Positions 26,069 to 35,745 are shown, counted from the first letter of the stretch. The stretch is 64,000 bases of DNA from Rhinopithecimicrobium faecis (GCA_017942165.1 JAGKSB010000007.1:62001-126000); one strand, 5' to 3'. A program made the numbers and translations. Notes: generated by a model from the sequence alone, not told the origin.

Positions 26069-28180
26069 TTAATTTAATCCTCTTTTTTTCATTAAGTAAA
26101 CAGGGTTTGGCTCAGCACCGCGGAACGCACGATACATAGCTGCAGGATTTCCTGTACCACCTTTTTCTAAGATATTTTTACGGAACGCATTTGCCGTTGG
26201 TTGATCGTATAAAGAAGTCTCTTTAAAGGCTGCAAAAGCATCCGCATCTAATACTTCTGCCCAGATATAAGCATAGTAACCTGCCGAATAGCCTGAAGCG
26301 AAGATATGGCTGAAATAAGTACTTCTGTAGCGTGGAATAATTGCAGAAGTCAACCCTACTTTATTCATTGCTGAAGATTCAAAAACATTAATATCACCTT
26401 TAATAGGGCTTGTTACTGTATGGTAGTTCATATCTAATAAAGCCGCAGAAAGATATTCTACTGTTGCAAATCCTTGATCAAAAGATCCTGCATTTTCTAA
26501 TTTAGCAATTAGTGAGTCAGGAATTGCTTCGCCCGTTTGGTAATGTCTAGCATACTCTTTTAATACAGCAGGATCAGCAGCCCAATTTTCCATAATTTGG
26601 GAAGGCAGCTCTACGAAGTCTCTCGATACAGCAGTACCTGCTAAGCTTCTATATTTCACATTAGATAATAATCCATGTAAAGCATGTCCAAATTCATGAA
26701 ATAAGGTCGAAGCCTCATCGAACGTTAATAGAGCAGGTTGGTCACCTACAGGCTTTGTAAAGTTACAAACGATGGTTGCAACAGGAGCAACGCGTTTGCC
26801 ATCTTTAACCCCTTGGCTACGAAATGTGCTCATCCATGCGCCACCTCTTTTAGATGCACGTGGAAAGAAATCTGCATATAAAATTCCTAAATGTGAGCCA
26901 TCTTTATCCTTCACCTCATAAACTTCTACCTCCTCATGGTAAGTAGGCACATTATTTAGGGCTACGAAAGTCAATCCAAATAATTTATTAGCGACAGCGA
27001 AAGAACCTTCACGTACAGCCGCTAAACTGAAATATGGTTTTATCTCGTCTTCATTTAATGCGAAACGCTTCTTACGAATAATCTCCGTGTAGTAGCGCCA
27101 ATCATAAGGGGCTACTTGGAACGTATCGCCAGCTAATTCAATTTCTTTTTGGATATCTGCTTCTTCAATTTTAGCTTTTGCTAAAGCAGGCGTCCATAAT
27201 TTATTCAATAAGGTATATACATTTTCGGCATTACCTGCCATAGATTCTTCTAACACATATGCGGCATGAGATTTATACCCTAAAAGCTGCGCTTTTTCTA
27301 AGCGAAGATTTGCAATCTTACGTAAGATTTCTTTGTTATCGAAGTCGTTGTCATTATTACCACGCTTGCTATAGGCTTCAAACATTTGCTTGCGCAAAGC
27401 TCTATTTTGAGCGTACTGTAAGAAAGGCATAATAGAAGGGTTTTGTAAAGTGAACAACCACTGTCCATCTTTACCTTTTGCTTTCGCTTCTTCCGCCGCT
27501 GTAGCTACTAAGCCTGCTGGTAAGCCTGCTAAATCCTCTTTATCGGTAATAAAAAGTTGAAATGCATTGGTCTCATCTAATATATTTTGACTGTAATCAA
27601 CACTTAAAACGGATAATTCTGAATTAATTTTCTTCAATTTTTCTTTATCCGTACTTGATAAGTTTGCTCCAGAGCGGATAAATGACTTATAGGTCTCTTC
27701 CAATAACTTAGTATCCTGAGGATCTAAAGCTAATTTCTCTTTCTGTCCCCAAACGGATTTTATACGATTGAATAATTCCGCATTTAAGGAAATCTCATCA
27801 CGGTGTGCTGAAAAAACTGGCGCTAAGGCCTTATCCATAACTTTTAAGGAATCATTGGTATTGGCTCCCTTTAGGTTTGAAAATACAGCGGACACTTTTG
27901 AAAGCAGCTTACCTGCATTTTCCAAAGCAACGATGGTATTTGCAAAAGAAGGGGCTTCTGTATTCGTAACAATAGAGTCAATCTCTAATTTGTGTTCCTT
28001 TAAAGCTTCTTCAAAAGCAGGTTTAAAATGCTCGTCTTTAATCTTATCGAAAGGTGGCACCTCAAATGGGGTATCATAAGCTAACAATAATGGATTATCT
28101 GTCACAATTTTTTGATTTTTACAACCTACAATTGTAGCTGCAACAATCATAAATAGAGGCAAAATTTGTTTTTTATTCAT
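26069..28180 (-). CDS. dcp: M3 family metallopeptidase lipoprotein (Dcp-like)
   Basis: This 703-residue peptidase has a lipoprotein signal (ending TIVGCK), so it should be anchored in the periplasm or outer membrane, unlike the cytosolic oligopeptidase A. The M3 fold carries the zinc motif HEFGH (in LFHEFGHALHGLLS) and a distal glutamate within the FVELPSQIMENW segment. The C-terminal FASGYSAGYYAYIWAEVL motif is also typical of Dcp. Such enzymes release dipeptides from the C terminus of peptides. A minus-strand -7 element (TACCTTTG) lies 39 bp upstream. Confidence 0.95.
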   Translation of the reverse strand: MNKKQILPLFMIVAATIVGCKNQKIVTDNPLLLAYDTPFEVPPFDKIKDEHFKPAFEEALKEHKLEIDSIVTNTEAPSFANTIVALENAGKLLSKVSAVFSNLKGANTNDSLKVMDKALAPVFSAHRDEISLNAELFNRIKSVWGQKEKLALDPQDTKLLEETYKSFIRSGANLSSTDKEKLKKINSELSVLSVDYSQNILDETNAFQLFITDKEDLAGLPAGLVATAAEEAKAKGKDGQWLFTLQNPSIMPFLQYAQNRALRKQMFEAYSKRGNNDNDFDNKEILRKIANLRLEKAQLLGYKSHAAYVLEESMAGNAENVYTLLNKLWTPALAKAKIEEADIQKEIELAGDTFQVAPYDWRYYTEIIRKKRFALNEDEIKPYFSLAAVREGSFAVANKLFGLTFVALNNVPTYHEEVEVYEVKDKDGSHLGILYADFFPRASKRGGAWMSTFRSQGVKDGKRVAPVATIVCNFTKPVGDQPALLTFDEASTLFHEFGHALHGLLSNVKYRSLAGTAVSRDFVELPSQIMENWAADPAVLKEYARHYQTGEAIPDSLIAKLENAGSFDQGFATVEYLSAALLDMNYHTVTSPIKGDINVFESSAMNKVGLTSAIIPRYRSTYFSHIFASGYSAGYYAYIWAEVLDADAFAAFKETSLYDQPTANAFRKNILEKGGTGNPAAMYRAFRGAEPNPVYLMKKRGLN

Positions 28181-28219
28181 TATCTTTATTTACTGATTAT
28201 TTTAAATTTCAATGAACAG

Positions 28220-28227
28220 CAAAGGTA
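28220..28227 (-). promoter_or_regulatory. putative -7 element of the M3 peptidase gene
   Basis: The minus strand reads TACCTTTG, followed by C, 39 bp before the start codon. Confidence 0.45.
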
Positions 28228-28316
28228 CAAAATTTATACCGTAACCTATTTAATATACAATCCGCAGTAAGCAACCTTTTTTCTAGCAGCATACTTTAAT
28301 TTGATTATTTATTTTT

Positions 28317-29414
28317 ATGAACAAAATAACCCATTTTTTCTGGTTTTGCGCAGGTGTGCAGCGGGAGACACTGGAAAAATTTCCGGAAGAGCAACATAAG
28401 TATGTTGGAATTGGTGCAACCATTTTCTTTACGGCACTCTTTGCAACACTATCTGGCGGATACGCCATGTATTTCGTATTCTCAGGATCAGCCTTTGCTA
28501 TTTTCTTTGCAGCGCTCTTTGGTATGCTATGGGGATTAGCGATTTTTAATATGGATCGTTACATCGTTAGTACTTTAAATAAAAATAAGGCTGGCTGGAT
28601 GCAATTTTTACAGGCACTTCCAAGAATTGTCTTAGCAATTTTAATTGGATTAGTTATTTCGCGCCCTTTAGAGTTGAAAATATTTGATAAGGAAATAAGA
28701 CAACACCTACAAGGGCAGTATCTACAGCAACAGAAAGCCCGAATTGACACCTTAGAAAATACGTTTAACAAGAAATATAACCTTTCCATCGGTCAATTAA
28801 CGCAACAGAAGCGTGAGCGCGACTCCTTGGACACCTATATTCAAAATAGCCGGAAGCAGCTGAACTACGAAATCTTCGGAAATAAGACGACGGAAACTTC
28901 AGGTATCCAAGGCTATGGCCCCTATGCCAAGCGCAAGGAAGATGAATTAACTAAGCAGCAGCAATATCTAGACTCCTTACGCGCAAGGATAGACAGCCAA
29001 GAAAGTGCGATTCAGCAGCATAAGAAAAATGAAGGTTTACTCGATCAAAAAATATTAGCTAACGCGAGTTTAGATAGTCTAGTTGATCTGGCGGGATTTG
29101 CCGATAGGAATTCCGCGCTGGGAAGATTAAAATATAAAAGTAATAATACCATTGATACGGCGACAGAAAATGCTGTAAACTTTATAGGCTTACTATTTAT
29201 CTTTTTCGAGTGCCTGCCCGTGTTTGTGAAGCTCATGGCGGGACGCGATAGCTACGACATTGAAATACAGAATATCCGGAAGATTAAGCAACATGAGTCG
29301 GAAATGATGGTGACAGCAGAAACACAAGCTATCGACCGTTTAGAAGGCGCACAAATAGATATTGCCATCAACCAACGGATGGAGAAATTAACGGCAAAAA
29401 AAGAGGAAGATTAA
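28317..29414 (+). CDS. DUF4407 family membrane protein
   Basis: This 365-residue protein has three hydrophobic helices in the first 110 residues (about 38-58, 61-80 and 100-117), then a long coiled-coil region rich in Gln, Lys and Glu (about 125-250). One more transmembrane helix (about 283-303) precedes a charged tail. This layout and the FNMDRYIVSTLNK motif match the DUF4407 family (assigned from memory). No biochemical role is known. Its stop overlaps the 3' end of the convergent rmuC gene by 4 bp. Confidence 0.83.
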   Translation: MNKITHFFWFCAGVQRETLEKFPEEQHKYVGIGATIFFTALFATLSGGYAMYFVFSGSAFAIFFAALFGMLWGLAIFNMDRYIVSTLNKNKAGWMQFLQALPRIVLAILIGLVISRPLELKIFDKEIRQHLQGQYLQQQKARIDTLENTFNKKYNLSIGQLTQQKRERDSLDTYIQNSRKQLNYEIFGNKTTETSGIQGYGPYAKRKEDELTKQQQYLDSLRARIDSQESAIQQHKKNEGLLDQKILANASLDSLVDLAGFADRNSALGRLKYKSNNTIDTATENAVNFIGLLFIFFECLPVFVKLMAGRDSYDIEIQNIRKIKQHESEMMVTAETQAIDRLEGAQIDIAINQRMEKLTAKKEED

Positions 29415-30736
29415 TCTTCCTCTAAATATTTAGCGTCTATTTGTTTGGTAGCTTTAGCGCCTAGACTTTTTAAGTTCTCAATGCGCTTCACTACGTTTCC
29501 AGGTCCGAATGCCAACTTCTTCGTGGCATCTTCCTGCGACTTCAGGGCGCGGTGTAGCTGCTGTTGCACCTGGTTCATATCCTCTAGAAAGCCACAGAAT
29601 TTATCATATAGGGCTCCTGCTTCCTTGGCAATTTCTATAACATTCCGCGTCTGACGCTCCTGCTTCCATATGGAGGCGATCGTTCGTAAGGTTGCGAGCA
29701 AGGTTGAAGGGCTGACGATGACCACCTTCCGATCCCAGGCATCGGAGAAAATATCAGGTTTTTCCGAGACGGACATACTAAGCGCAGATTCTATAGGCAT
29801 AAAAAGCAGCACAAAATCGGGGGAATGGATTTGATAAATCTCATGATAATTCTTTGCAGAAAGGTCTTTCACATGGTTTTCCACAGAAAGCACATGTTGC
29901 CGCGCATAAATTAATCGCTCTTCATCGGTCTCCGCATTTACCCATCTTTCATAGGCTACCAAGGAAACCTTAGCATCTACGACAAGCTGCTTATCATCCG
30001 GCAGGTCGATAATAGCATCTGGCTGCATCCGACGGCCATATTCATCCGTGAAGGATGCTTGTAGCCGATATTCTTGATCTTTTATTAACCCTGAGCGCTC
30101 CAATACACGCTCGAGGATAACTTCTCCCCAGTTTCCTTGTTTTTTCGCATCCCCTTTTAGCGCGCGTGTGAGGTTCGTGGCCTCATCTTTTATTTTTAAT
30201 GTTTGCTCCATCATCTGCTGCACGACTCCTTTTAAGGAGTTTCTTTCTGCAGCCTCCGTTTGGTAGGTCTTTTCCACCTTTTCTTCAAAAGACTGTATTT
30301 TGAGCTTTAGAGGATCGAGTATCTGATTGAGGGAAAGCTGATTTGTCTCCGTAAATTTTTGTGTTTTCTCTTCGAGAATTTGGTTAGCAATTAACTGAAA
30401 TTCCTGATTAAACTGCTTTTTCATCGCTTCTAGTTCAACCTTCTGCTCTCCGAGTTTTTCATTCTGTGCGATATAAAAGGATTTGGTGCTTTCGAGACTT
30501 CGCTCAGCTAGTAAAGCATTTTCCCGCTCCTCATCTAACTCAGCTTTGAGCTCCTTACGCTCCGCTAAGAGTGATTGCTCACGCTGCAGCGCCTTTGCTA
30601 ACTCTATCGTTAAGGCCTCCAGCTGCTGCTTTAAAGAAGCATCTGACAGCAAATTATTCGAGGGCTTAAACTTCATGATTAGGATCACGACAATAAGCAG
30701 TAAAATTATTACTGCTAAACCTAAAAATACTTCCAT
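29411..30736 (-). CDS. rmuC: DNA recombination protein RmuC
   Basis: The frame is open from 30769, but the ATG at 30736 comes 2 nt after the stop of the upstream gene and begins directly with the membrane helix (MEVFLGLAVIILLLIVVIL), so I prefer it. A coiled coil (about residues 30-160) leads into the RmuC domain with GNWGEVILERVLE, the DAIIDLP strand and the KVSLVAYERW segment. RmuC limits DNA inversions between short inverted repeats; the nuclease-like fold is known from the family. It is translationally coupled to the arginase-fold gene. Confidence 0.93.
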   Translation of the reverse strand: MEVFLGLAVIILLLIVVILIMKFKPSNNLLSDASLKQQLEALTIELAKALQREQSLLAERKELKAELDEERENALLAERSLESTKSFYIAQNEKLGEQKVELEAMKKQFNQEFQLIANQILEEKTQKFTETNQLSLNQILDPLKLKIQSFEEKVEKTYQTEAAERNSLKGVVQQMMEQTLKIKDEATNLTRALKGDAKKQGNWGEVILERVLERSGLIKDQEYRLQASFTDEYGRRMQPDAIIDLPDDKQLVVDAKVSLVAYERWVNAETDEERLIYARQHVLSVENHVKDLSAKNYHEIYQIHSPDFVLLFMPIESALSMSVSEKPDIFSDAWDRKVVIVSPSTLLATLRTIASIWKQERQTRNVIEIAKEAGALYDKFCGFLEDMNQVQQQLHRALKSQEDATKKLAFGPGNVVKRIENLKSLGAKATKQIDAKYLEED

Positions 30737-30738
30737 GC

Positions 30739-31923
30739 TTACTGTAATTTTTGATGTGTCTTCCACCATAAGTCGGGCATCTCTCCAGATACTGCCGTTT
30801 GATAATCATCGTAACGGCAAGGAACTAAATAATAACGTTCATTGACAGAGCGTGACCCAAAGTAGGGAACCTGCATCCACCAACGGTCGGATTTCTTGGA
30901 TTTTACAAACACCAGCTCATGCTCCTCATTTTCCAGGGTCGTACGGTAGATGATATAAGATGATTTGGGAAGCAGCGGCGTATCTTGTTTTCGGTTATAA
31001 TAACCATCAATAAAGCACCATACCATCTGCGCGAGTAGCATCCCTGTCTGCTGCATGGGATCATAGGCTGGATTAAACTCATAAAACCCGATAGAAGTAC
31101 ATTTATCGGACATCCCTGCATACCTACAAAGCTGGCAGGCCTCGTCCCCATACAAGCCATTCGGCGTCGCATAAGCATTTCCTGGAGCCTCGGAAGCGCG
31201 GATAGCAGAAATATCAAAAGACACCATATCTGCCGCACGAATAACAGGCTCCGCTTGAGTAATCCTTCCAGAAATCATGCCTACACGTGTAGCATTAAAA
31301 TACAGTTTATCAAACATATTTAACGCTGTCCTATTGACAAAATAAGTCTGATAAGCGATGACATTTAAATTAAATAAATAGGAAGGTTCTTTTAAAATAA
31401 TATGATTTAAGAAATTTTGAGCTGTCAGCACAAGGTCTTCAGTGGGCTCCACATCCAAATCAAATTTATTATCTATCACCGCTAACTCTACCTTCTGCTC
31501 CAGCTCCTCATAACCGGCATACTGCGCATAGGTAAGATCATGGGAGCCCCCAATAATAATAGGTATAATCTCTAGTCTCACCAGTTCGGCAACGACTTTC
31601 TGTACGGCAAAGTAAGTGTCCTGAATAGATTGCCCAGCGAGGATATTCCCCAAATCAGCGACACGAACCTTATAATCAGCCTGATACAAGGAATAAAAGT
31701 GCTTGCGTACAGCATCTGCCGCTTTTGCGGTTCCTTTATTATCCAGGCCTCCACGCTCTTCAGCTACGCCGATAAGCGCTATTTGAGGTTTTTCCTCCGT
31801 AGTTAGTTCTGGGAAATCGTGCTCATAAGCCAACACCTCAAAACCAAATTGGCCTTTGATAAAGCCTCCATTTAATGAGAAATCAGTCTTATTTATGGGC
31901 GTAAAAAAATCAGCTAGTGACAT
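30739..31923 (-). CDS. arginase/formimidoylglutamase-fold protein with altered metal site
   Basis: This 394-residue protein has the ureohydrolase fold. The motifs that normally bind two manganese ions are only partly kept. GGSHDLTY keeps the first histidine. The DAHxD motif reads I-D-N-K-F-D, so its histidine is replaced. The SFDxD motif reads SFDISA, so its second aspartate is a serine. The C-terminal part (about 330-394) is longer than in arginase. It may be a non-catalytic or altered-metal member common in Bacteroidota; automated tools would probably call it formimidoylglutamase. It is followed by rmuC after 2 bp, which suggests a cell-envelope or structural role rather than histidine degradation. 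Confidence 0.8.
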   Translation of the reverse strand: MSLADFFTPINKTDFSLNGGFIKGQFGFEVLAYEHDFPELTTEEKPQIALIGVAEERGGLDNKGTAKAADAVRKHFYSLYQADYKVRVADLGNILAGQSIQDTYFAVQKVVAELVRLEIIPIIIGGSHDLTYAQYAGYEELEQKVELAVIDNKFDLDVEPTEDLVLTAQNFLNHIILKEPSYLFNLNVIAYQTYFVNRTALNMFDKLYFNATRVGMISGRITQAEPVIRAADMVSFDISAIRASEAPGNAYATPNGLYGDEACQLCRYAGMSDKCTSIGFYEFNPAYDPMQQTGMLLAQMVWCFIDGYYNRKQDTPLLPKSSYIIYRTTLENEEHELVFVKSKKSDRWWMQVPYFGSRSVNERYYLVPCRYDDYQTAVSGEMPDLWWKTHQKLQ

Positions 31924-32149
31924 ATCGTAAAGTTATAATGCAAATTTGTAGAAACATTCCACGGCGTCCTTCTCAAATATCCATTTATTCGCTTGCTTTT
32001 AAAAACAAAATGAAGAAAAACAAAAATATTATTTCTCCCAGCACCTACAGCCAGGAAAATTAGGCTTAGAGAATCAACAGAAAGCATTAGCATACTAACT
32101 ATAAAATTCGGATATTTGAATACATTATTTTTAACGTTATATTTATAAG

Positions 32150-33121
32150 GTGATATTAATAACAGGCGGTACTGGATTTCTAGGCTCTACATTGATTCGA
32201 TTACATATCCATGCAGGAATAGATGTGGTGGCCACCAAACGCCCTTCTTCCAGCATACCTCTGGATCTTCAAGCGCATAAAAATATCCACTGGATAGACG
32301 CAGATCTCAACAACTATTTCGACCTTCAGGAAGCATTTTTGGGTATCACACAAGTCTACCATTGTGCCGCAGCAATCTCTTATCAAAAGAAGGAAGCAGC
32401 GCTACTTCAAAAAATTAATGTTTTAGGCACAGCCAACCTCGTCAATATTTGTTTAGCACAGCAGGTACGCCTCGTGCATGTAAGCTCCATCGCAGCCTTA
32501 GGAAAGAATAATCAAGGTCTTCCAGTTTCAGAAACAGATAAGTGGGAGTATGAAAGGTCTATTTCTAACTATGCACGCTCCAAATATGAGGGGGAGATGG
32601 AAGTCTGGCGTGGCATTGCTGAGGGCTTAGATGCTGTAATTGTAAATCCCTCTTTAATCATTGGTGCCCAAGCTCCGGCACATGGTACGGCAGCCATTTT
32701 CAACAAGCTGCAGCAGGGGCTTAGCTATTATCCTTCCGGAAGCATCGGCCTGGTGGACGTCGAAGATGTCGCAAAGATTATGATGCTTCTTATGGCCAAT
32801 ACGTCCATTACTGCACAGCGCTATATCATTAATAATATTAATATCTCTTATGGCGAGTTCTTACAGCAGGCTGCCGCAGCTATGCAGGCTCAGGTGCCGC
32901 AGAAAATAGTTTCGGCAAAAGCATTGTTGTTTATCGCGAAGCTGGCTGAAGTAAAGGCTTTTTTCACCAATAGCAAGCCCGACCTCACTCCTGAGACGGC
33001 GCGTGCAGCATCGAGCTCGCTGGCCTATTCCAATGCCAAATTGGTCAAGTTGCTAGGTTATCAGTTCAAACCGCTGGCGCAAACATTATCCGAAATCTCC
33101 TCAACTTTAAAACATATATAA
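32150..33121 (+). CDS. NAD-dependent epimerase/dehydratase (extended SDR)
   Basis: This 323-residue enzyme starts with the Rossmann motif GGTGFLGS directly after a GTG start. The catalytic YxxxK is in NYARSKYEGE, and the serine is in VHVSSIAAL. It resembles dihydroflavonol reductase/NAD-dependent epimerase-like SDRs; the substrate is unknown. The phosphoserine phosphatase fusion gene begins 11 bp downstream, so the two probably share a transcript. The 226-bp region upstream shows no further gene. Confidence 0.85.
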   Translation: MILITGGTGFLGSTLIRLHIHAGIDVVATKRPSSSIPLDLQAHKNIHWIDADLNNYFDLQEAFLGITQVYHCAAAISYQKKEAALLQKINVLGTANLVNICLAQQVRLVHVSSIAALGKNNQGLPVSETDKWEYERSISNYARSKYEGEMEVWRGIAEGLDAVIVNPSLIIGAQAPAHGTAAIFNKLQQGLSYYPSGSIGLVDVEDVAKIMMLLMANTSITAQRYIINNINISYGEFLQQAAAAMQAQVPQKIVSAKALLFIAKLAEVKAFFTNSKPDLTPETARAASSSLAYSNAKLVKLLGYQFKPLAQTLSEISSTLKHI

Positions 33122-33132
33122 CCTAACACACC

Positions 33133-34425
33133 GTGAAGAACTATTACATCATTGATTTTGATAGCACCTTCACCCAAGTCGAAGCCTTGGATGAATTAGC
33201 AAAAATATCCTTAGCTGATCACCCGAATAGGGATGCTATCTATCACGAAATTGAACGTTTCACCAATCTTGCTATGGAAGGAAAGCTTTCCTTTCGGGAG
33301 GCGCTTGCTGGCCGCGTAAAATTATTGCAAGCCAACAGGGATCATTTAGCAAAATTAGTCAGCCACTTAAAGAAAAAAGTTTCCACCTCCTTTAACAGAA
33401 ACCGTGAATTCTTTCGTAAAAACTCCGATACCGCATGGATTGTATCCGGTGGGTTTAAAGAATTTATTACGCCCGTAGTGACTCCATATCATATCAAAAC
33501 TGAAAATATCTACGCCAACACCTTTAAATTTGATGAGGCGGGAAATATTATTGGCTATGATGAAAATAACCCCCTTTCTGATGAAGGTGGCAAGGTGAAA
33601 TTGCTTAAGCAGCTAAATATTCAAGGCCGTATCTTTGGCATTGGAGATGGTTATTCCGACTACCAGCTTAAGGAATCCGGACTTATTGAAAAGTTCTTTG
33701 CATTCACGGAAAATATTTCACGCCTTGCGGTAACAGAAAAAGCGGATTTTATTACTCCTAGTTTTGATGAGTTCTTATATGTCAATGATCTTCCTCGAGC
33801 GATCTCCTACCCTAAGAATCGAATTCTTTGTCTAATTGTTGGCGATGTTCCTGAAATTGCTGCGCACATCTTAAAAAGAGACGGCTTTTCTGTTCGTATA
33901 AAAGCGACCTTTGAAGAGAAATATGTGAAGGATGTAGGGATGCTTCTTTTAGGTAAAGGTAGCGTGGTGACGGATGAGGAGCTTTCGCGTGCCGACAAAC
34001 TTAAAACAATCGGTTATTTAGGAAATGCTAAAGAACACCTGAGCTTAACACTTTGTAATGAGAAGGGCATTGTTGTCTTTGACGATAAGAAAGAGAAAAA
34101 GAGAAATGCGGAATATATCCCTCGCCGCATGGCAGACTTTATTAACAATGGAGACACTGATCAGAGCCGTAATTTCCCGAATTTACAACTTCCAAAAATT
34201 CAAAATGCACACCGCCTTTTACATATACACAAAAATGTTCCAGGCATTATGGCACAAATAAACAATATCTACGCGCATAATAATATAAATATCGTATCGC
34301 AGTTTCTGATGACTAAGGGCGATATTGGCTATGCCGTGACGGACCTTAATGCCGAATATGAGAAGAGCTTAATAAAGCAACTCAAGCAGATTGACAATAC
34401 CGTAAAATTCCGAATTCTGTATTAA
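33133..34425 (+). CDS. serB: phosphoserine phosphatase fused to SerA-like substrate-binding and ACT domains
   Basis: This 430-residue protein starts with GTG. Residues 1-215 form a HAD-IB phosphoserine phosphatase: motif I DFDSTF (nucleophile D8, acid D10), the VSGGF motif II, and the GIGDGYSDYQL motif. From about 228, the ILCLIVGDVPEIAAHILKRDG stretch and GIVVFDDKKEKK resemble the N-terminal part of D-3-phosphoglycerate dehydrogenase, but the NAD-binding domain is absent. Residues 335-430 (FINNGDTDQSRNFP, then HRLLHIHKNVPGIMAQ) match the C-terminal regulatory ACT region of SerA. It dephosphorylates phosphoserine, the last step of serine synthesis; the ACT domain suggests serine feedback control. 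No serA gene is in the window. Confidence 0.88.
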   Translation: MKNYYIIDFDSTFTQVEALDELAKISLADHPNRDAIYHEIERFTNLAMEGKLSFREALAGRVKLLQANRDHLAKLVSHLKKKVSTSFNRNREFFRKNSDTAWIVSGGFKEFITPVVTPYHIKTENIYANTFKFDEAGNIIGYDENNPLSDEGGKVKLLKQLNIQGRIFGIGDGYSDYQLKESGLIEKFFAFTENISRLAVTEKADFITPSFDEFLYVNDLPRAISYPKNRILCLIVGDVPEIAAHILKRDGFSVRIKATFEEKYVKDVGMLLLGKGSVVTDEELSRADKLKTIGYLGNAKEHLSLTLCNEKGIVVFDDKKEKKRNAEYIPRRMADFINNGDTDQSRNFPNLQLPKIQNAHRLLHIHKNVPGIMAQINNIYAHNNINIVSQFLMTKGDIGYAVTDLNAEYEKSLIKQLKQIDNTVKFRILY

Positions 34426-34447
34426 CGAATTTTTCAAAAGACCTTTT

Positions 34448-34482
34448 AAAGGGTGTTCCTTCCCAGCATGGAGCACCCTTTT
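34448..34482 (+). terminator. terminator after the serB fusion gene
   Basis: AAAGGGTGTTCC and GGAGCACCCTTT pair through one wobble and are followed by TTTATTTTT. It overlaps the stop of the convergent folate ligase gene. Confidence 0.75.
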
Positions 34483-35068
34483 ATTTTTTAAACCAATAGA
34501 TAGCAGATGGGCAGAGGCATCCGTCGACAGCGATATCGTAGGCTGTGGCGGGAATTACTTCCGCTGTAGGCATAAATACAGAAACACCCAGTTTGACCAC
34601 ATCCGAACGGCACTGCGCCAGAAAACGATCATAAAAGCCCTTTCCATAACCAATTCTATTTCCCTTATAATCGCATACTAGCAAGGGTATAAAGACAAAG
34701 TCTATAGCAGACACAGGAACCTCCACCGCCGTAACGAGGGGCTCAGGAATGCCCCAGGGGGAAATTTCTAACGCTTCCTCACCGGCATATAAATAATGTT
34801 TTAAGCTGCTATCTGTGGGCTCCGAACGGGAGACGACAAACTTTAAATGGGGGAAAGCAGCGCTTAGATCCGCAATCCACAAAAAAGTATCAGGCTCCTT
34901 AAATTTACGAATGGGTAAGAAGATATGACAGTAGGTTACCTCCTGAAGGTCAAGATGGCGGAGCTGCTCACGCAGGTTATTATTCAAGGAAGCGAGCGCT
35001 TGTTCCGTAAGTGCGACGCGCTGTTGCTTAAACGTATTTCTAAGTTGGGATTTCAGATCCTGTTCCAT
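34481..35068 (-). CDS. 5-formyltetrahydrofolate cyclo-ligase
   Basis: This 195-residue enzyme turns 5-formyl-THF into 5,10-methenyl-THF with ATP. The start region KSQLRNTFKQQR, the FVFIPLLVCDYKGNRIGYGKGFYDR motif (basic and glycine-rich ATP/folate site) and the short C-terminal AYDIAVD segment are typical. It lies downstream of efp on the same strand with a 116-bp gap that includes the efp terminator. Confidence 0.92.
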   Translation of the reverse strand: MEQDLKSQLRNTFKQQRVALTEQALASLNNNLREQLRHLDLQEVTYCHIFLPIRKFKEPDTFLWIADLSAAFPHLKFVVSRSEPTDSSLKHYLYAGEEALEISPWGIPEPLVTAVEVPVSAIDFVFIPLLVCDYKGNRIGYGKGFYDRFLAQCRSDVVKLGVSVFMPTAEVIPATAYDIAVDGCLCPSAIYWFKK

Positions 35069-35125
35069 GCCTTTATACCTTAACTTATGTTTTTTAAAAT
35101 TTACTTCACGGGGGTTAAAAAAAAA

Positions 35126-35155
35126 CGGCCTTGCAGCGGAGAGCTAGCAAGACCG
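35126..35155 (-). terminator. terminator of efp
   Basis: On the minus strand CGGTCTTGC pairs with GCAAGGCCG (one G-U) and is followed by nine T. Confidence 0.85.
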
Positions 35156-35184
35156 AATAATCAACCTAAACCTAAAATTTTTAT

Positions 35185-35745
35185 TTATTTAACGCGCTCA
35201 ACATAATCGCCAGTCGCGGTATCAATTTTGACTTTATCACCTACATTAATAAATAAAGGAACTCTAATTTCAACGCCTGTTTCCACAGTTGCTAATTTTA
35301 ATGCATTCGTTGAAGTATCCCCTTTTACTGCAGGTTCCGTATATGTAATCTCTAATTCAACACTCTTAGGAGTAGACCCCATAATCGGTTCATCAGATTC
35401 AAAAGCTACAATTACTGACATACCTTCTTTCAAGAATCGTGCCGAGTTTCCGAACAAAGATTTCGGAATATTAAATTGCTCATACGTCTCATTATCCATT
35501 ACGACAAAAAACTCTGCATCGTCGTATAAATACTGATAATCACTTGTTTCAACACGAGCGATGTCTACAGCTTCGTCTACACGAAAGCGGTATTCTACTA
35601 ATTTACCCGTTTTAATATTACGCATTTTTGCTTGATAAAAAGCGCGTAAATTTCCTGGTGTACGGTGGATAAATTCTTCTACAGAAACCAATTCACCATT
35701 AAATCTTAATATATTTCCTGATTTTACGTCTGATGCTTTTGCCAT
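35185..35745 (-). CDS. efp: translation elongation factor P
   Basis: This 186-residue factor relieves ribosome stalling at polyproline stretches. The three beta-barrel domains are intact, with TYLYDD-like YQYLYDDAEFFVVMDNETYEQ and the C-terminal GDKVKIDTATGDYVERVK. The tip loop that contacts the peptidyl-transferase centre reads RTPGNLRAF. The usual modifiable Lys of the KPGKGQAF type is replaced, and the loop is two residues longer. It is placed after the lipid A genes and an ABC ATPase, an order common in Bacteroidota. Confidence 0.95.
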   Translation of the reverse strand: MAKASDVKSGNILRFNGELVSVEEFIHRTPGNLRAFYQAKMRNIKTGKLVEYRFRVDEAVDIARVETSDYQYLYDDAEFFVVMDNETYEQFNIPKSLFGNSARFLKEGMSVIVAFESDEPIMGSTPKSVELEITYTEPAVKGDTSTNALKLATVETGVEIRVPLFINVGDKVKIDTATGDYVERVK

